Of a stretch of 62,000 bases of DNA, positions 51,975-62,000 are shown one piece after another. The stretch comes from Cristatella mucedo (lineage: Eukaryota > Bryozoa > Phylactolaemata > Cristatellidae): positions 465,001 to 527,000 of the forward strand of contig WPIO01000080.1 in NCBI GenBank assembly GCA_009760855.2, read 5' to 3'. The notes under the pieces were generated by a model, which was given only the letters and a program-made list of their open reading frames with translations, was not told the origin of the DNA and ran no database searches. The first letter of the stretch is position 1, and every line of letters begins with the position of its first letter. The position numbers were made by a program, and so were the translations under genes.

Positions 51975-53580
51975 TAATATGCGTGCTGACACTGTGCATG
52001 CTGCCACTAACCACACTTGCATGCACACCGGGTGCATGACATTCCTAACCATGGTATTCTTCTTGCTTATTGATCATTCTATCACTGACCATTCGATCGT
52101 ATTTATTTGCCTCAAGTATAAAGGGCCTATAGAGAGATTCGATCACATTGGCTCTGAACTCAAGTCTGCCTACTTGTAGGTACATTAAATTGCTAAAATT
52201 TTGACTTACTTAGGCAGTGACTCTGCTTCTTAATTGGTCCATGTCTGTGTTACACCGCATCTTGATGTATGTAACCCATTGCTTGCTGGTCTATCGACCT
52301 GAGCTATCAGGCGATTACAGTTGGTGCACAACACTACAGCTAGGCGTGTTTGTCATTAGCATCCGAGCTACCATGTCCCACTGCGTCGTGCCCCTGCACT
52401 GGCCCATAATCAAACAGCGTATCGACTTCAAGGTTCTGCCACTCACTTTTAGGTCCCTTCATTCTCCAGCTCTAGCCTATTTATCAAAACTACTCCACAC
52501 CAGGCTGGGCATAGTACTCTGCTTTTCTTAATCAAATCGTTTAACTACACCACGTGCAAACCTTAGGTCATCTGAATACCTTGCCTTTAATTCGTATGCT
52601 CCCAAAGTCTAGAGCTAACTTCTGTTTGACGTCACGACATCCCCTGACTAGATGACAATAAAAAGAAGCTGAAATCGAAACTGTTTTTCATACGCCAGAA
52701 ATCGTACACAAATCGAGCATGCATTCAAAAGACGGAGTGAAGAATATGTGGTGCATAGCTGACAGGGTAGGCATGGTTATGTGTGCACCAGTGCACACTT
52801 GCAGTTGCAAGATTGTAAGCGGCAGAGCATGCACTCATAGAATTGAAGTAAGCTGCTCATTGGTTCAGTCTGCAGTCAGAGCCTTCTAATTGCTCTCCGG
52901 CTTAAAGTTCTGCCAATCAGCTCCAAGTTCGGTGGCGTGATCAGAGAATTATATTTTCAGCTGCAGCTCTCCGGGTTTGGTGACGTCGCTTTGTGCAGCT
53001 TGGATGCAGAGCACAGATACTTGCTGGTGTACCTCCTGAGCAATCGGGCAGCTGCAGTAGGTACACAAGTTCTGATGCTAGTCACGTCTGTCATGAGTGT
53101 CACAGCTGCCATGTCACACCACTTCTCGCCAACTTGCACAGGCTCCTATTCAAGCAGTGCATCGACATCAACACTCTGTCACTCAATTTAAGGTTCCTTC
53201 AATCTTTGGCTTCAGGCTACCTAGCGGATCTACTCAACACCGGGCTAAGCTTCCTACCACATGCTTTTCGAAGTCTAGTCGTTAACCTATGCCTTGTATG
53301 AACTACAAATCCAATTCCTGGAACTCACCATGGACTGGCTTCACAATGTCTCCTGATTTGAAGACATTAAAAAGAAGCTATAAAAGCATCAATTTAGAGG
53401 TCCTGTTAAATTTGTCCTTTGTGTACTTATGCGTGCTGACACTGTGCATACTACTACTAGCCATTTGTCGGTTCGTTGAGCTTGCTCCCACTGGCAATTA
53501 TATTATGCTGCCTGTGCAGCCTTCTTAAAGTTCTTAGAAATAGATTTGGCTTTCTGAGGGCGATGTATAAATGCTAACTA
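51975..53580 (+). mobile_element. two old LINE-A related copies in tandem
   Basis: 51975-52690 and 52990-53580 each run from a 3'-UTR or C-terminal-like segment (LNWSMSVLHRILMYVTHCLL; LANLHRLLFKQCIDINTLSL) to a hairpin-like end. Both are heavily diverged. Confidence 0.65.
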
Positions 53581-53756
53581 TTATTATTACATAACACGTG
53601 GCAGAAATGGATGCACGTGACAGAGGAAAACTCAGTTGCCTCGGCAGCTATTTACACATTCTGAATAGGCTAAAGATGCCTAACTACCAGTAGACGTAGC
53701 CTAAGAGGCCCAGCATAAAGGAATTTCTATTTACTAAAGAACCTCAGTAAATCCCT

Positions 53757-54310
53757 TCAAGGAAGATTGCTGAGTCAACATCACGGGTTCTGTAGACTGA
53801 AGTTCTGTAGACTAAAGGGGGCAAGGCACCGAGGCAAGTAAAAGTACTTGACTACAGTGCTGCAGCTTTTTTCTACCACTGACCCTATTACTGTCACGGT
53901 GCACATAACCACTGATAGATTGAAGTGTTTCAGTTCCCTAAGATTTAGAATGCAAAGCAAGAAAGATAAAGATTGCCTTGCTTTGGGCTGTCTAATAAGC
54001 CCAAAAAAGAATAATAATAATGATGATAATAATGCATTAGATATAATTACTATTATTACTATCATACTAATATCATTTGATGTCATTAATAATGCATTAG
54101 ATATACCCTCCGAGAACTCAATCTCTATCTAGGCACTTTACATTAGCTGCAAAGGAAGCTCAATCAAATGAACTTGAAGAACGGTCACTTGCAAAGCAGG
54201 CAGAGACCCTGACTAAAGGATAGACATTCGGCCAGTTAGCTAGTCTTACTTCGCGTTTGATCGTCTGACCGAAAAAGGTCGCGGTCGTGTGACATATTCG
54301 TCGTAGACAT
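53757..54310. repeat. intergenic repeat pair Y and Z, first copies
   Basis: 53757-53900 resembles 54833-54960 (AGGAAGATTGCT, ACTGAAGGGGGC-like, CTGCAG..GCTTTTT). 53930-54300 resembles 56720-57030 (TTCCCTAAGATTTA, AAAGATTACCTTG-like, GATGCATTAGAT, GGCCAGTT). The latter includes a LINE-A tail in minus orientation at 54085-54200. Confidence 0.6.
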
Positions 54311-54349
54311 TTTCTGTCATTTTCTTTAGCCATTTTGTTTCTATGCAGG

Positions 54350-54390
54350 TGTGTGAGTGAGTGTGTGTGTGTGTGTGTGTGTGTGAGTGA

Positions 54391-54425
<35 letters not shown>

Positions 54426-54428
54426 TGA

Positions 54429-54495
<67 letters not shown>

Positions 54496-54497
54496 CT
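54350..54497. repeat. (GT)n microsatellite
   Basis: Three GT blocks separated by GAGTGAGTGAGTG spacers, about 150 bp. Confidence 0.98.
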
Positions 54498-54832
54498 TGC
54501 TCGCGTGATTGTGGCGCCGGGTGTTTCATGTAACTAGCTCTTAGAAGCAAGAGGCAATAATTAGCCGGAATGAGTAGGGTAGGCTCCAGATTGATTACAA
54601 AGATTCACATGGGCAACCATTGACCTGGTGCGTGACCATGGACCATGGACCATTGACCAACCATTGACCATGGAGCGTGCGAGACAAGACGTGATACAAT
54701 ATTTTTAGGAAAGACGACACGGACTTGCCGCATTGAATAGTCGGAGCTGCCGATTTTGTATGGGAATTTGAGCATTGGCGAGGTCTTGCGTTCGTCTCGC
54801 TATGGATAGGATATCTCGTTATCTAGAGGACC

Positions 54833-55010
54833 CCTCATCCTCCAAGGAAGATTGCTTACACCGTTGTGTTGACAAGTTTCGTTGACTGAAGGGGGCTGCA
54901 TCGAGGCGAGTGGAAGCACTTTACTGCAGTGCTACAGCTTTTTATATCGCTAATACCTATAGCCCCGAAATTCTCTACTTATAAACCAATGTTTCAGTGA
55001 GTCTCAACTT
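54833..55010. repeat. repeat Y, second copy
   Basis: Partner of 53757-53900. Contains CCAAGGAAGATTGCTTAC and TGCAGTGCTACAGCTTTTTA. Confidence 0.6.
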
Positions 55011-55214
55011 AAAGACAAAAGTGTGACGGCTCGCATTACTTTCGATTGAAGTGAGACTAGACAACTGCGTTCAAGAAGGAAATATTGTGGCGACGGTAGA
55101 GTAGCGTCTAGTATATCTATTTTAATTGATGGTTAGCGAACATAAGTGAACAAGCAGCATAACGTTATTTGTGACTCGGATTTATTTTAAATAATCGACA
55201 ATCGCAAAGGGAGA

Positions 55215-55605
55215 GAAATGTAATGTAATGTAATGTATCTCCGTCAGTAACTCCACAGAGTCATAAAGACCATATGGGCGTTACACAGGAGAGTTTTGTA
55301 TAGCGCACTCACAGCCTAAGCGGCTTTCGGTACGCATTCGGTTGCCAACAGACTTCGTCTCACGCAACAAAGAGAAAGTGGGAAGCATAGCAGAGTTAGG
55401 AGAGCAGTTGAGGTAGTGAGTGGCATAGAAGTAGCAGCTCAGGACCGCTGAAAAAAATGTGCCATAGTCGGCAGTTGGAGAGTAGATGTCGTTGCGTAAG
55501 AATTGTGGAAGCGAGTTCAACAGTCTAGGACCTGCAGAGCTAAAGCTTCTGTCGCCAACTGTCTTTAAGCGGAGGAATGGGACAGCTCGCTACAGCGGAG
55601 TTTCC
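55215..55605 (-). mobile_element. LINE-B copy
   Basis: The tail TAATGTAATGTAATG is at 55219. The minus-strand frame gives [40 protein letters not shown] and [15 protein letters not shown]. This is the clearest view of the family-B C-terminus. Confidence 0.9.
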
Positions 55606-55621
55606 AGGGTGATCACAAGAG

Positions 55622-55807
55622 TCATGGGTCCAAAAACTGGGCCCTGGATAATAGGCGAAACCGAATCGTCGTTAAGCCCCATTCCTTATCCGATGAAGTC
55701 GAACTGTCACTCTCGTAATCCCTCTCGACGAGGGAAAACATCTCCGGATGTGACTGGTCGTTAATAAACTGGACGAGTTGATTGTCCACCGAATGGTCCT
55801 CCGCCAT
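55622..55807 (-). CDS. unrecognised ATG exon or gene remnant, acidic
   Basis: AACATGGCG is a strong initiation context. The frame encodes MAEDHSVDNQLVQFINDQSH, PEMFSLVERDYESDSSTSSD and KEWGL before losing sense. After a GGGG run, another frame continues plausibly (LNDDSVSPIIQGPVFGPM) into a LINE-B fragment, suggesting a one-base frameshift. The acidic N-terminus is reminiscent of DNA-transposase leaders, but I do not recognise the family. It may be the first exon of a gene or a pseudogene. Confidence 0.35.
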   Translation of the reverse strand: MAEDHSVDNQLVQFINDQSHPEMFSLVERDYESDSSTSSDKEWGLTTIRFRLLSRAQFLDP

Positions 55808-56009
55808 GTTGCTGTGATGTTGCCACCGTTACTTGCTAGCGTAAAGAACGATGTTAATTATTTTAATAATAATTCGTGATTTTAATAGCTACTTAACAGA
55901 GCCAAGTGTATATTTGGGATTTTCTAAATGAACTCCAGAAGAAGCAAACACCAACTCTGAACGACGAGGAATGTATAGTACAAAAAATGGTGTGCCGTGA
56001 TGGCACCAT

Positions 56010-56480
56010 AGTAATGTAATGTAATGTATCTTTGTCTGTTACTCCACAAAGTCATAAAGACCATGTGGGTTTTACTCAGAAACAGTTTTGTAAAGCGCAC
56101 TCACAGCCTAAGCGGCTTTCGGTACGCATTCACTAGCCAACAGACTTCGTCACGAAACAAAGAGAAAGTGAGAAGCATAGCACAGTCAGGAGAGCAGTTG
56201 AGGTAGTGAGCAGAATGAAAGTAGCAGCTCATTACGGCTGAAAGGATGAGCCATAGTCGGCAGCAGAAGAGTAGTTGTCGTTGCGTAAGAATTGTGGAAG
56301 CCATTTCCACAATCTAGGACCTGCGGAGCTAAAGCTTCTGTCGCCAACGGTCTTTAAGCGGAGGAATGGAACAGCTAATTGATTGTCCACACGGGACCTG
56401 AAAATGTGAACAGGCTGAAACTGATGTAGCAGATCAGCTAGGTACGAAGGAGCCAAGCCGTGGCGGGCCTTGTGGGTCAG
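56010..56480 (-). mobile_element. LINE-B copy
   Basis: The tail TAATGTAATGTAATG is at 56012. The minus-strand frame gives [59 protein letters not shown], extending family B further 5' than the other copies. Confidence 0.9.
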
Positions 56481-56484
56481 CGTA

Positions 56485-56645
56485 AGAAGCGGTTGTTTTT
56501 CCAACTTTAGCCCGGAAGCCGTGGGATCGAATCCGATGGTGTGTGATTAGTTATAGCCGCTTTAAGCGGCTGTGATGGCTTTAAAGATTCTTCTGTCGGT
56601 TAACTTGAAAGGCTGTTATTTAAGCTAGTATTTTATATTTTTCTA
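56485..56645 (+). mobile_element. tRNA-derived SINE S1
   Basis: The plus strand carries the B box GGGATCGAATCC and the body GATTCTTCTGTCGG, GCTAGTATTTTATATTTTTC. It is inserted directly after LINE-B. Confidence 0.7.
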
Positions 56646-56719
56646 TTATCATTCGAAAGCACACAGGAAGTCAGTCAGGGATTCGTGGTTAACGAGAGCC
56701 ATTGCTTAATAGAACCCTT

Positions 56720-57030
56720 ATTTTAGTTCCCTAAGATTTAAAGTGCCCAGGAAGAGAAATAAAGATTACCTTGTTTCAGACTGAGTAATAATTCGTCTAA
56801 TATTAATGATGCATTAGATGTAGAACCCTCAGAGAACCTAATTTCTTTCCAGGCACTTTACATTTGCTACAAAGGAAGTGCAATCAAATGATATTCAAGA
56901 AAAGCTATTTTACAAAGTACGGAGAGACGATGGCGAAAGGATGGTCGCTCGGCCAGTTTGCTAGTCTTTTCGTGTTCGAATTGGCCAACCGCTAAAGATC
57001 ACAGTCAAGTGACATACTCGTCATAAGATA
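56720..57030. repeat. repeat Z, second copy
   Basis: Partner of 53930-54300. Includes a LINE-A tail (56795-56890, minus) and the unique flank CGGCCAGTTTGCTAGTC. It lies just beyond the RUNX stop. Confidence 0.6.
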
Positions 57031-57098
57031 TCTTCCACTGATAGACAGGTCAGCGAACGTTCAGCGAACGATAGGAGATGAGCTCAAAGTTCAATTAT

Positions 57099-57397
57099 TT
57101 ACCCGGAAGCGACGTCATGCTGCCCTCGAGGTCCCTGCAGTGGATTGGCTTCTTCCAGGCGTCGGCTTTCTTCTTGTTCGCCACCATCGTTGACATATTC
57201 ACTGTGAGAGCTACGGCATTTTTTGCGATCGTCGTACTGATTCCTTTCTTCTTGTGAATTTCTCTCTGTCTCCGGCACCGTGTCTGCAAGAGCACTGCCG
57301 TCGCCCTGGAGCACATCACCCGCACCGTCATCAGTTACTGAGCGATCGCGAGCCCCGTCGTCAGCCGTGCTAGCACCTGCTGAGGCGAGCCGCTTGC
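57099..57397 (-). CDS. RUNX: RUNX exon 4, acidic/polar C-terminal tail
   Basis: The acceptor is ACCTCTTTTGCAG|GC. It encodes KRLASAGASTADDGARDRSV, then a Glu/Asp/Ser-rich tail ending QHDVASG and TAA. The stop overlaps a possible donor (CCGG|GTAAAT), so a further exon is possible. I saw no VWRPY-like end in the sequence downstream. The region has no recognisable domain. Confidence 0.72.
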
Positions 57398-60300
57398 CTG
57401 CAAAAGAGGTGTTTCATGCCCACCAGCTATTTTCGCACCGGCATGCCGACTTCAAGAAATAAGGTGGAATAAAAATAATCAGATGCACGTAAGAAGGAAA
57501 AACCAGAAAGTATTGTAATTGTAGTACTTAACAGTGCTTAAGCAACAAATAGTAGTGTAATTAATAGTATATGCCAAGCCATATCTTAAGAGTGAGGTAA
57601 CGGTGAAATGTAACAATTGTTATTATTTACATCTGAACACTTCTTCAATCCTATGAAGCACCTTATTAGACACTAAGTCGTCAGTAAATGGGATCACTAT
57701 TCGACTACTCACTTTAAGGCATGGTGCAGAAGAAGGTTTTGGATGTCTGAATTGACCTACGTAGCCCGTCGGCTGAGGCCAACAGGCTTCGTGCGTCGGC
57801 ATGAGAAAGCCAGCTAATCAGGAGAATGGAAATTGCACGCTATGCAGCCACTTTTGAACTGCTCGACTTCATCGACTAATTTACCTGCACATCTTTCAAA
57901 GATCTTATATCTAATTCAAAGAAGCCCTCGTACAAGAGCATGCTAGAAAAATTTAGGGAAAGTAATTTCGAGGCCAATCCTGCTTTCTTAATCCACGTTC
58001 TGCATCGTTAATGGAAACTTATATGCATCTTGGCAGGTTTTGAGATAATAACTTTTTACACACTAGCTTTTAAGGGTTTAACTCGTGACTGTCGAACTGA
58101 AATGTGTGTATGAAGTTAGGCAGAAATTGTAATACACACACTCAATACATTTCGAAAGGCAGACTTGTCACGTGTCTTACGTTTATTTCGAGGTGGGCGT
58201 GGTCCATCAACGGTCACCTTTACGAGTCTACTGCAGACGACCTCGAGTGGAAAATCTTCCTCAATCTTGATCTTCATTTGAAATGTCTTACCTAAAAAGT
58301 AACAAAAGTCTGCCTAGCTTAAAGTACGGTCGGAATTTCCCGAATCGCTGATAGAAAAGTCAAGTCAGTAGTTTTCACAACTGCAAAATATAGCACTGGT
58401 TTTAAGTTAGCCCAAAGATTTACAACCACTAACAATAAAGCGGTTGCAAAACCTAGAAAGTCACCAACTGCACGACCTTACAATTAAAAACACCACACGC
58501 ATTCACCAATTCACTGATGCTCGTATCAAAATAAAAAACTTGCTAAATCCCTTTATACTCCGTCGCATGCATATCCTATGCTTTGTGGAAGAAAACTGCA
58601 AGCATTGCTGTTGCAGTGAGTAGAAATCGACGGGAGAATAAATGCGTAAGCATACCTAACTCAAGCCCGAACGAGGATGTTTCAAAGCACATCATCGCCC
58701 ACAAGCCTGAAGTAGTTACTGACCGTGAGTGCTACTGTCGCAGATCTTTACACGCTTAAAGAACGCCACTCCTGCATGAAAATGTGAAACATTATTCTCC
58801 ATCGTTGCGTTGGGAACGACTTCGTTGCCCGCAGACAGAGTAGCTCGTACACCATCCTTGACGTCACGCGCGACGACGACAAACATGGAGAAACCTCGAT
58901 TGCACCGTAGGTGCTCAACAATCTTGGTGGTTTTCACAAACGCATTGTCCGTGTCAACAAAATCAATTTCATTCGTCAGCTTTACCGTAGATCGCAATTT
59001 CTGAATGAAGACGTCAATCGTTGGTTGGTTCATAGTTGAACGCTGGTTTTCAGTTGCCTTCCAATATTGTTCTGTAAGAAAAACTTCAGCAGTGCAATTT
59101 TACATTCGCGACTCCAACAGTGGCCATTAAAATTCTATTTCCGGCAAATTATGGACATGATTGTTCTTTCAAAAACTATTTCCGGGCTCACATAAACATA
59201 GATTGATGTGCATCAGGATAATTTCACGTGGCAATACTCTGCTTGCCTTCTCGAATAAACTTTGAAGCCCCGTCAATATTTCTACAAGTTCCGACCTGAA
59301 CTTAGTTTACGAAAGCCATTTAATTATGTCCACGGCCCACCTGTAATTTTGGTCCGATATTATTTTACACATTAGTGGTCATTTTTTACGAGTACGGTGG
59401 CCATACAGGTATGGAACACGGCACCTTTCATCTTGCCACATAAAGTCAAAAATGCTTATCTACATAGGATGGCATATTGTTAATTCCCATAAAGTTCTTT
59501 TATGTTTACAGTGGTCAAAGGAGCTGTTTGTATTAGCTAATCCGGATTCTACAATGACAGTTTTCATAAGTGAACGCTTCAAAAAGTCGAGCAAGATATT
59601 TTAAGTACAGTTTGTTTAATGCTTTGGCAACAGCTGACCTCAAAAAACGTCTTTTACGATGGATGTAGTATGCGTAGCATAATCGGACGACACCGGTAAC
59701 TGCCTAATTATCAAGGATTCTTACAATTATTTGATCTGAAGCAAATTATGCCAACTTCTCTTACGTTTTCTTCAGAGATTAAACGTTTAGAAAAGTTGCG
59801 GTTTATTAAAATGCCAGATTGAAAATGAAACAGGTTATCGGGGTTCCACTGAGGCTTTCAAGTGAAGAATGGTATGTAAATCCAGGGTTGACTAAAGTAA
59901 CTGACTTACCATCTGTTTTACCTGATTAATAAATCTATATTCGCTAATTTAATTGATGCGATCATTACCGTGTACAGTCGTAAGAACAGAAGGTCCAACT
60001 TGAGCCACGATGAATAGCAAACTTTCCGTACGATCCTTATTACCATTTAAATGTGACTGAAGATGAAATCATCAGATCACTCTAGCTATCATTTGAAGCT
60101 ATTCCAAAGTGCAGTCTCCCCGAAATTACTCTCAAGATTTGAGCCAATGGACTGCCTCAATGAGGAATCGGGAACGAGCTTCCTATTTGGACTTACCATC
60201 AGGCGTGCTGCCATTACTGCTATGCTTCTTTTAAAGCGTCTCTTAAAAACTAAAAAAGACCGGATATTCCCGATTTAGGAGGTGAAATCATTTCAACCAG

Positions 60301-61044
60301 AAAGGACTAGATTGGCAATGTTCATATGTTTTAACTTTTATATTTTCCCTACGCGCCTATGAAATCACTGAATATAGTAAGAATTGTCATGTAGCGGCAG
60401 ATGAACTTTTGTCACTTAGCCTTCAGCCTTAGCCTCAGTCTTTAATGGGTTATGGCATGAGCCGACACAGGCAGTTCCATTACTGTTTTTGCTTATTACC
60501 GAAAGCAGTTGACAGGAATAACGAGACATTTGGATACTTAAAACGCTTGTCTACGTTTAAATAGCTTTTTGAAGCAATTGATTAAGAAACGTTATGAAAG
60601 CTTTGACCAATTGAAGTACAATTTCACTCGTGTGGCTTGCCGACTATTTTATAGACGACCAGTGAGCCTACGCGTAGTGCCGAAATTTACGTTAGTCAGA
60701 TATCTTAGGCCCAGGTCATTTGCCAAAGTGTAGCTATTTGCCAAACTAAAATACGCAGTCACTCACTTACAAGCCAGCCACGGCAGGGACCACGGCGTTT
60801 AACTTCGGATGAAAGGGCGTTTTAATAACATTGCATTACTAGCATATGTCAATTTACGAGAATAGCATTTTACAAGGTACAGTACCTAACCTTTATAACT
60901 TAAAAGTACACCTGCTGACTACGGCACCTAAATTTCGCGCACAGAGCAGCTGTCCAACAAAACTAAAACGTGCGCACAAATGAGCACCAAGCATGTGAAT
61001 AAAGCATATAATACAACAGCGTGCTCGTTACCTTTAGTCTCCAT
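57099..61044 (-). CDS. RUNX: RUNX / Runt-domain transcription factor
   Basis: This is a sequence-specific nuclear transcription factor; Runt domains bind DNA with the CBF-beta partner. The four-exon model is 61044-61032 (tentative), 59071-58724, 58291-58181 and 57397-57099, and it encodes about 256 aa. The Runt domain lies at about residues 43-157: the HLRCNR motif (HWRCNK in vertebrates), DGVRATLSAGNE (DGTVVTVMAGND), HGKTFQMKI (RGKSFTLTI) and VKVTVDGPRPPR (IKVTVDGPREPR). The DNA-contacting K-T-D-R-R pattern of that last motif is kept. Divergent points are the Trp-to-Leu change in HLRCNR, a deletion after GNE and an insertion KICDSS before HGK. A basic tail NKRKR follows. No VWRPY Groucho-binding end is visible. 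Confidence 0.9.
57398..58180. other. RUNX intron 3
   Basis: Bounded by donor AAAC|GTAAGA and acceptor TTTTGCAG. No repeat family was recognised. Confidence 0.6.
58181..58291 (-). CDS. RUNX: RUNX exon 3, end of Runt domain
   Basis: The acceptor is GTTACTTTTTAG|GT and the donor AAAC|GTAAGA; the exon is in phase 1 at both ends. It encodes GKTFQMKIKIEEDFPLEVVC then SRLVKVTVDGPRPPRNK. The conserved TVDGPR core is the strongest single diagnostic in the gene. Confidence 0.95.
58724..59071 (-). CDS. RUNX: RUNX exon 2, N-terminal two-thirds of Runt domain
   Basis: The acceptor TTTTTCTTACAG|AA is excellent. The frame is open from the acceptor through an internal ATG at 59033. It encodes DFVDTDNAFVKTTKIVEHLR, CNRGFSMFVVVARDVKDGVR and NVSHFHAGVAFFKR. 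The donor CACG|GTCAGT leaves phase 1. Confidence 0.9.
59072..61031. other. RUNX intron 1 / 5' region
   Basis: AT-rich unique sequence with several good minus-strand donors (GTAAGT near 59915, 60190, 60770) that may define alternative 5' exons. No repeat was recognised. A 71-codon plus-strand frame at 60063 looks spurious. Confidence 0.45.
61032..61044 (-). CDS. RUNX: RUNX candidate first coding exon (13 nt)
   Basis: ATG-GAG-ACT-AAA-G followed by the donor GTAACG ends in phase 1. That is exactly the phase needed by the open 5' end of the next exon (AA-CAA-TAT). The joined N-terminus would read METKEQYWKATENQRST. The alternative is that this exon is 5' UTR or absent and translation starts at the ATG at 59033. 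Confidence 0.4.
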
Positions 61045-61269
61045 ATTACGTCTTTCGTTGTGCGAAGCCTAAAGAATAGTGCCGCTATGACCGTACAAGT
61101 CTGACAAGTTGGGGTAGCGGCACAACTCTTACAATGTGCAAAGACCCGGAGCTAGCAACACGTTGACGATAACAAGCAAAGTTTGACAAGCTCATAATTC
61201 CTAATCGCGGAGCAAGACACTAACAACGTCCGGCAGGGAGGCCAGCGCGACCAATATGGCAGCCAAACA

Positions 61270-61345
61270 AGCCGGATCTGAGAAATAGATTGAGTTTTCT
61301 AAGGGCGCTATAAAAAATTGGAATTTTAATAACTATTATTATAAT
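61270..61345 (+). mobile_element. LINE-A 3' tail remnant
   Basis: GAGAAATAGATTGAGTTTTC, TAAGGGCGCT and an ATT-rich end. Confidence 0.7.
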
Positions 61346-61494
61346 TATTTATGGGCTTCAGTGCAAAGTTTTGATTCCACCACAGTGGCTATTTCTACAG
61401 AGATCATTTTCTCGGCCATAGCAGAATCGCAAACTTGTTACCATATTTTCTTCAGATTGCCGCTACGCAGCAGGTAGAACGCATTGAAAAGAAT

Positions 61495-61595
61495 GAAACT
61501 TCAGAAACATTTCTCTTTTTGCGTGAGATGAAGTCTGTTGCCTACATAACGTCTACCGAAAGCCGGTTTGCGGTATGGCTAGCTGTGTGACGGCA
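61495..61595 (+). mobile_element. LINE-B remnant
   Basis: CTCTTTTTGCGTGAGATGAA, GTCTGTTGCCTAC and CGAAAGCCGG match the 31.8-kb copy. The rest of 61600-62000 shows nothing recognisable except a duplicated TTAGCAAAGTCAGCCTCGGT at the edge. Confidence 0.7.
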
Positions 61596-62000
61596 GCCGG
61601 TTTGGCGACTTGCAGCAAACTGACTTACAGCAAATTGCAAGTTATCTGACGCTGATGTGCAGTCAGAACTGACAGGAAGCTAGGTAGCAGGGGTGATAAC
61701 CGCTAACTGATAGCTGATAAGTTCGGGCAGATAACCGCTGGGGAAGTTTAGGTGCCTTTGGCGTCGACGCAAAGGTTCAGAGGTAAATCAAGGCAAGTAT
61801 CCAGCATGCGCCAGCTGGTATAAAGCTGTACTTGGACGATATTTTTGGTCGGCAGGAGCAGACGCATAAGTTATTTTATTTAGCGTTAGCGCTCTGTTGG
61901 CAGTTATGTCCCTCGCGCTTAACGTGGTCATGCCGAAGTTTATAGCAAAGTCAGCCTCGGTTAGCAAAGTCAGCCTCGGTTATAAGCAACCTAAAAATTC

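Noticed and set aside
60063-60278. Plus-strand ORF of 71 codons
   Set aside because: It lies within the RUNX intron region and has no splice partner or family similarity.

Overview
This is a repeat-rich animal (metazoan) nuclear DNA window with spliced genes. There are GT-AG introns with clear polypyrimidine tracts, tRNA-derived SINEs, LINE fragments in both orientations and many microsatellites, and no operons. A Runt-domain gene restricts the source to animals or close holozoan relatives. The Runt protein is divergent and shows no visible C-terminal VWRPY motif, which hints at an early-branching animal such as a sponge, but this is weak inference.

Two cellular genes can be read with confidence, both on the minus strand. 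(1) A WDR27 orthologue (WD repeat-containing protein 27) starts at 49764 and stops at 6753. I reconstructed about 20 coding exons (about 3.05 kb of coding sequence, about 1,000 codons) scattered over 43 kb. Nearly all junctions are phase-consistent, and protein order matches remembered vertebrate WDR27 from N- to C-terminus. The exon 5/6 junction and the exon 13 acceptor are unresolved. (2) A RUNX/Runt transcription factor lies at about 61044 to 57099, with a tiny 13-nt first coding exon (tentative), two Runt-domain exons and one C-terminal exon; the product is about 256 aa. Weaker candidates are a first coding exon of a zinc-finger-like protein at the left edge (964 to 813, minus) and an unrecognised ATG exon at 55807 (minus).

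Most of the rest is mobile and tandem DNA. LINE family A (L2/CR1-like, 3' terminal hairpin followed by an (ATT)n tail) has about 20 copies or fragments. LINE family B has an (ATTAC)n-like tail and about nine fragments. There are also tRNA-like SINEs, some sharing the LINE-A 3' end, and a degenerate Tc1/mariner transposase near 4.6-4.9 kb. WDR27 intron 14 holds a 3.5-kb GC-rich compound satellite (29-bp, then 25-bp, then degenerate GGCA/GCA units) that is open in all six reading frames. WDR27 intron 8 is built largely of a ~29-bp minisatellite split by LINE-A insertions.

Layout: 0-1 kb weak left-edge gene; 1-6.7 kb intergenic with SINEs, Tc1 and LINE; 6.75-49.76 kb WDR27, introns full of LINEs and satellites; 49.8-57.1 kb intergenic with LINEs, SINE, (GT)n and an orphan ATG exon; 57.1-61.04 kb RUNX; 61-62 kb upstream flank.
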